Source of the DNA: JABCPE02 sp963521545
Lineage (GTDB): Bacteria; Bacteroidota; Bacteroidia; Flavobacteriales; Weeksellaceae
Length of the DNA stretch: 7,642 nucleotides
Assembly: GCA_963521545.1 (NCBI GenBank)
Contig: CAUQVP010000086.1
Coordinates: 1 to 7,642 of the forward strand
Direction of reading: 5' to 3'
Below the pieces are notes generated by a model, which was not told the DNA's origin, did not search any database, and saw only the letters and a program-made list of their open reading frames with translations. The translations under genes and the position numbers were made by a program. Positions within the stretch are counted from its first letter, which is position 1. Every line of letters begins with the position of its first letter. Below are positions 6,033 through 7,642 of this stretch, piece after piece.

Positions 6033-6077
6033 GAAAAAAGCCCTTTTCAAACAACATTTGTCTAAAAAAGGCTTTTC
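6033..6077 (-). terminator. Intrinsic terminator of the exported-protein gene
   Basis: Two arms, AAAAGCCCTTTT (6036-6047) and AAAAAAGGCTTTT (6064-6076), pair with a small bulge. The inner CAAA/TTTG (6048-6051 and 6057-6060) may extend the hairpin. Read on the minus strand, the structure follows the stop at 6089 by about 12 nt and ends in a T-run. Confidence 0.75.
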
Positions 6078-6088
6078 ATCATTATATG

Positions 6089-7504
6089 TTAATCCAAATT
6101 TTCTATAAGTGTGCGCAGATTTTTCAAATCTTTTTTGGATAACGAAGGGCGGAGTTTTTCTATCTCCAAGATACTTCTTCGCAGAGCATCCAGTGTGCCG
6201 TCATAGTAGACATTATCCACCTTTGGATAAAGGTATAAATCACATGTCTGACCCATGAAATGCAGCAGCTGTTTCTGTAATTCCTCGTTTTCAAAAACAG
6301 AAACCTGTCCATAGATATCGCTGCAGAACTGCGGAATGGCTTGTTTTAGGTTTTCTGACTTCAAGGCACCATCAAGAGCCAAATTCGGTTTTTTCTCCAT
6401 ATGCATAGTCTTGTAGGCTGAATTGTATTTAGGGAATTCTCTTGCTTCCGCTTCAAATTCTTCTGGTTCAAGAGCTCTCACCTCAGTCGCCTCCTCTATC
6501 TTCGGTGCTTTTTCAGGATCAAACGCCTCTACTTCTTTCACATATTCCTTAAAGAATTTTACCATTTTTTTATACTCTTCCTTACTTATATGTTTGGTTT
6601 TCAAATGGTTTTTCAGGATTGATTTATAATTTAATTTCAGAAGCGCTATAGTTTTTTTTCTGCCCTCTCCCGATGTATAGTCTTCTTCATTGGAACGAAA
6701 AGCTGTAATCTGATGAAAAAGATAATCATTATCTAAACCATTATTTTTATATGCATTCGTATTATATACATCCAGCAAAGGATCAACAGCATAGCCTTCT
6801 TCTGATGCATCAATCGCTGAACAATCATGTTCTTCTTCTCCTCTTGCTGTTGCTATTGCTGCTGCTTTTTTCTCTCTTTCAACAAAACCTTTTTCTATCT
6901 GCTTGGTATCCAAAGTCATAGATAAATTCAAAGGCTCATTTTTAGTTAAATTAAAGGTAACCTTATCTCCCTTTTCTTTAATAGATATAGAAAGTATCAG
7001 ACCTTTTTTGGTATTTCCGCTGAATACTTTACTAAAATTGTCATAACTGCTGGTTTCATCCACACAGACCTCCATAATAATTTTTTCTTCTTCACTCAAA
7101 ACTCCATCGTAGTAGTTACAAGAAACGCCTCCTACTTTTCCTTTGTTATTAGTTTTAGTAAAATCAACCTTAATGTCTACATCTTCCATACTTAGAGGAC
7201 TCATTGCTATGGTTTTGTCCACCGCATCTATCATCGCCCAAAAAGGAGTTTTTTTCCCAAAAAACACATAGTAACTACCGATAGCATACGGATAATCTTC
7301 CATTTTAGGTTTAATTCTCAGCATACCATATGATGAGGAATGATAATACTCCAAAGTGCCCAATTCATCCAGAATCCTTCTAGCTTCTTTACCATTGGCT
7401 GCATCCTGTTCGTAGACCAGTTTTCTATCAAATTTCACGGTTTCCATCTGCCCAAAAGCAAGCGAAACCACGAATAAACCGAATGTAAAAAATAGTTTTT
7501 TCAT
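6089..7504 (-). CDS. Exported protein of unknown function
   Basis: I do not recognise this 471-residue protein. It begins with a clear cleavable signal peptide (MKKLFFTFGLFVVSLAFGQ, cut predicted after Gly18 or Gln19) and has no lipobox, so it should be periplasmic or beyond. Residues about 20-205 look beta-rich. The segment GGVSCNYYDGVLSEEEKIIMEVCV (125-148), with Cys129 and Cys147, recalls the tC.(k)Y...(e)..vwv pattern of small Bacteroidota periplasmic domains such as DUF4412; that is a weak impression only. Residues 205-225 are Ala/Lys/Glu-rich, 285-330 are a basic and then acidic helical region, and 324-356 form a Glu/Pro-rich linker. A second globular part (about 375-471) carries Cys394 and Cys421, which could form a disulfide. 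No catalytic motif, C-terminal type IX sorting domain or transmembrane barrel signature was seen. It is a single-gene unit with its own terminator. Confidence 0.85.
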   Translation of the reverse strand: MKKLFFTFGLFVVSLAFGQMETVKFDRKLVYEQDAANGKEARRILDELGTLEYYHSSSYGMLRIKPKMEDYPYAIGSYYVFFGKKTPFWAMIDAVDKTIAMSPLSMEDVDIKVDFTKTNNKGKVGGVSCNYYDGVLSEEEKIIMEVCVDETSSYDNFSKVFSGNTKKGLILSISIKEKGDKVTFNLTKNEPLNLSMTLDTKQIEKGFVEREKKAAAIATARGEEEHDCSAIDASEEGYAVDPLLDVYNTNAYKNNGLDNDYLFHQITAFRSNEEDYTSGEGRKKTIALLKLNYKSILKNHLKTKHISKEEYKKMVKFFKEYVKEVEAFDPEKAPKIEEATEVRALEPEEFEAEAREFPKYNSAYKTMHMEKKPNLALDGALKSENLKQAIPQFCSDIYGQVSVFENEELQKQLLHFMGQTCDLYLYPKVDNVYYDGTLDALRRSILEIEKLRPSLSKKDLKNLRTLIENLD

Positions 7505-7544
7505 AATATTTTATTTTAATCTGTTTTCTTAAAAAATCACTCAA

Positions 7545-7552
7545 CTAAATTA
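7545..7552 (-). promoter_or_regulatory. Weak candidate -7 box for the exported-protein gene
   Basis: TAATTTAG on the minus strand lies 40 bp before the start codon and is one mismatch from TAnnTTTG. No convincing -33 TTTG is present at the usual spacing. It would give a leader of about 35 nt. Confidence 0.25.
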
Positions 7553-7566
7553 AGGTTTTTTCAGAA

Positions 7567-7642
7567 ATGAATAAAATATTTTTTCGTTTTTCTGCAAAAA
7601 AGCACTATAGCTCTGTAATCATAGGTATAACTATAGACTTGT
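7567..7642 (+). CDS. Possible start of a divergent gene, cut by the window edge
   Basis: A plus-strand frame opens with ATG at 7567 and stays open for all 25 codons to the end of the window; an in-frame TAA lies 18 bp before the ATG. The peptide starts MNKIFFRFSAKKHYSS and continues into the hydrophobic VIIGITI, which resembles a real protein start or strand rather than noise. No promoter box or Shine-Dalgarno site supports it, and a frame this short can be open by chance in AT-rich DNA. No family can be assigned. Confidence 0.35.
   Translation, partial: MNKIFFRFSAKKHYSSVIIGITIDL

Noticed and set aside
7604..7636. Two ACTATAG copies 26 bp apart, each containing the palindrome CTATAG
   Set aside because: They are too short and too few to call a repeat or operator, and they may lie in coding sequence.
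7562..7641. Minus-strand frame ending at TGA near 7562, as the tail of an upstream gene
   Set aside because: It gives only about 26 aromatic-rich codons with no recognisable C-terminus, and the plus-strand frame is more protein-like.

Overview
The window looks like an ordinary chromosomal segment from a flavobacterium, probably Weeksellaceae (the Chryseobacterium/Elizabethkingia/Riemerella group). The DNA is AT-rich and promoter-like sites resemble the Bacteroidota -7 box TAnnTTTG. There are few Shine-Dalgarno sites; A-rich leaders are usual. The gene content fits: a mevalonate-pathway type GHMP kinase, a plant-type glutaminyl cyclase made as a lipoprotein, and a Nudix protein with the N-terminal extension seen in this group. 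The genus assignment is inference.

Layout, left to right. A tight minus-strand operon fills 1-2716, transcribed right to left: SRPBCC-fold protein, then a siroheme-synthase-like Rossmann domain fused to a TauE/SafE (TSUP) permease, then the GHMP kinase, then the first 24 codons of a hydrophobic protein, possibly a UbiA-type prenyltransferase. The three gaps are 3, 14 and 11 bp. A Nudix hydrolase gene (2760-3365, plus) is divergent from this operon across only 43 bp. It meets a deoxynucleoside kinase gene (3401-4015, minus) tail to tail at a symmetric terminator. Next come, all minus strand, the glutaminyl cyclase lipoprotein (4067-5092), purC (5244-5966) and a large exported protein of unknown function (6089-7504). 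purC and the exported protein each end in a clear hairpin terminator. At the right edge a short plus-strand frame (7567 onward) may be the start of a divergent gene.

Functionally this is mostly housekeeping: isoprenoid precursors, nucleotide salvage and clean-up (deoxynucleoside kinase, Nudix), de novo purine synthesis (PurC) and modification of exported proteins (glutaminyl cyclase). No mobile element, CRISPR array, phage gene, tRNA or rRNA was seen. The most unusual item is the Rossmann-TSUP fusion. It keeps the dinucleotide-binding glycines of precorrin-2 dehydrogenase but has Leu where the catalytic Asp should be, which suggests a redox- or ligand-sensing domain attached to a sulfur-compound exporter. 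The exported 471-residue protein is the main gene of unknown function. I found no convincing wholly new multi-gene system.
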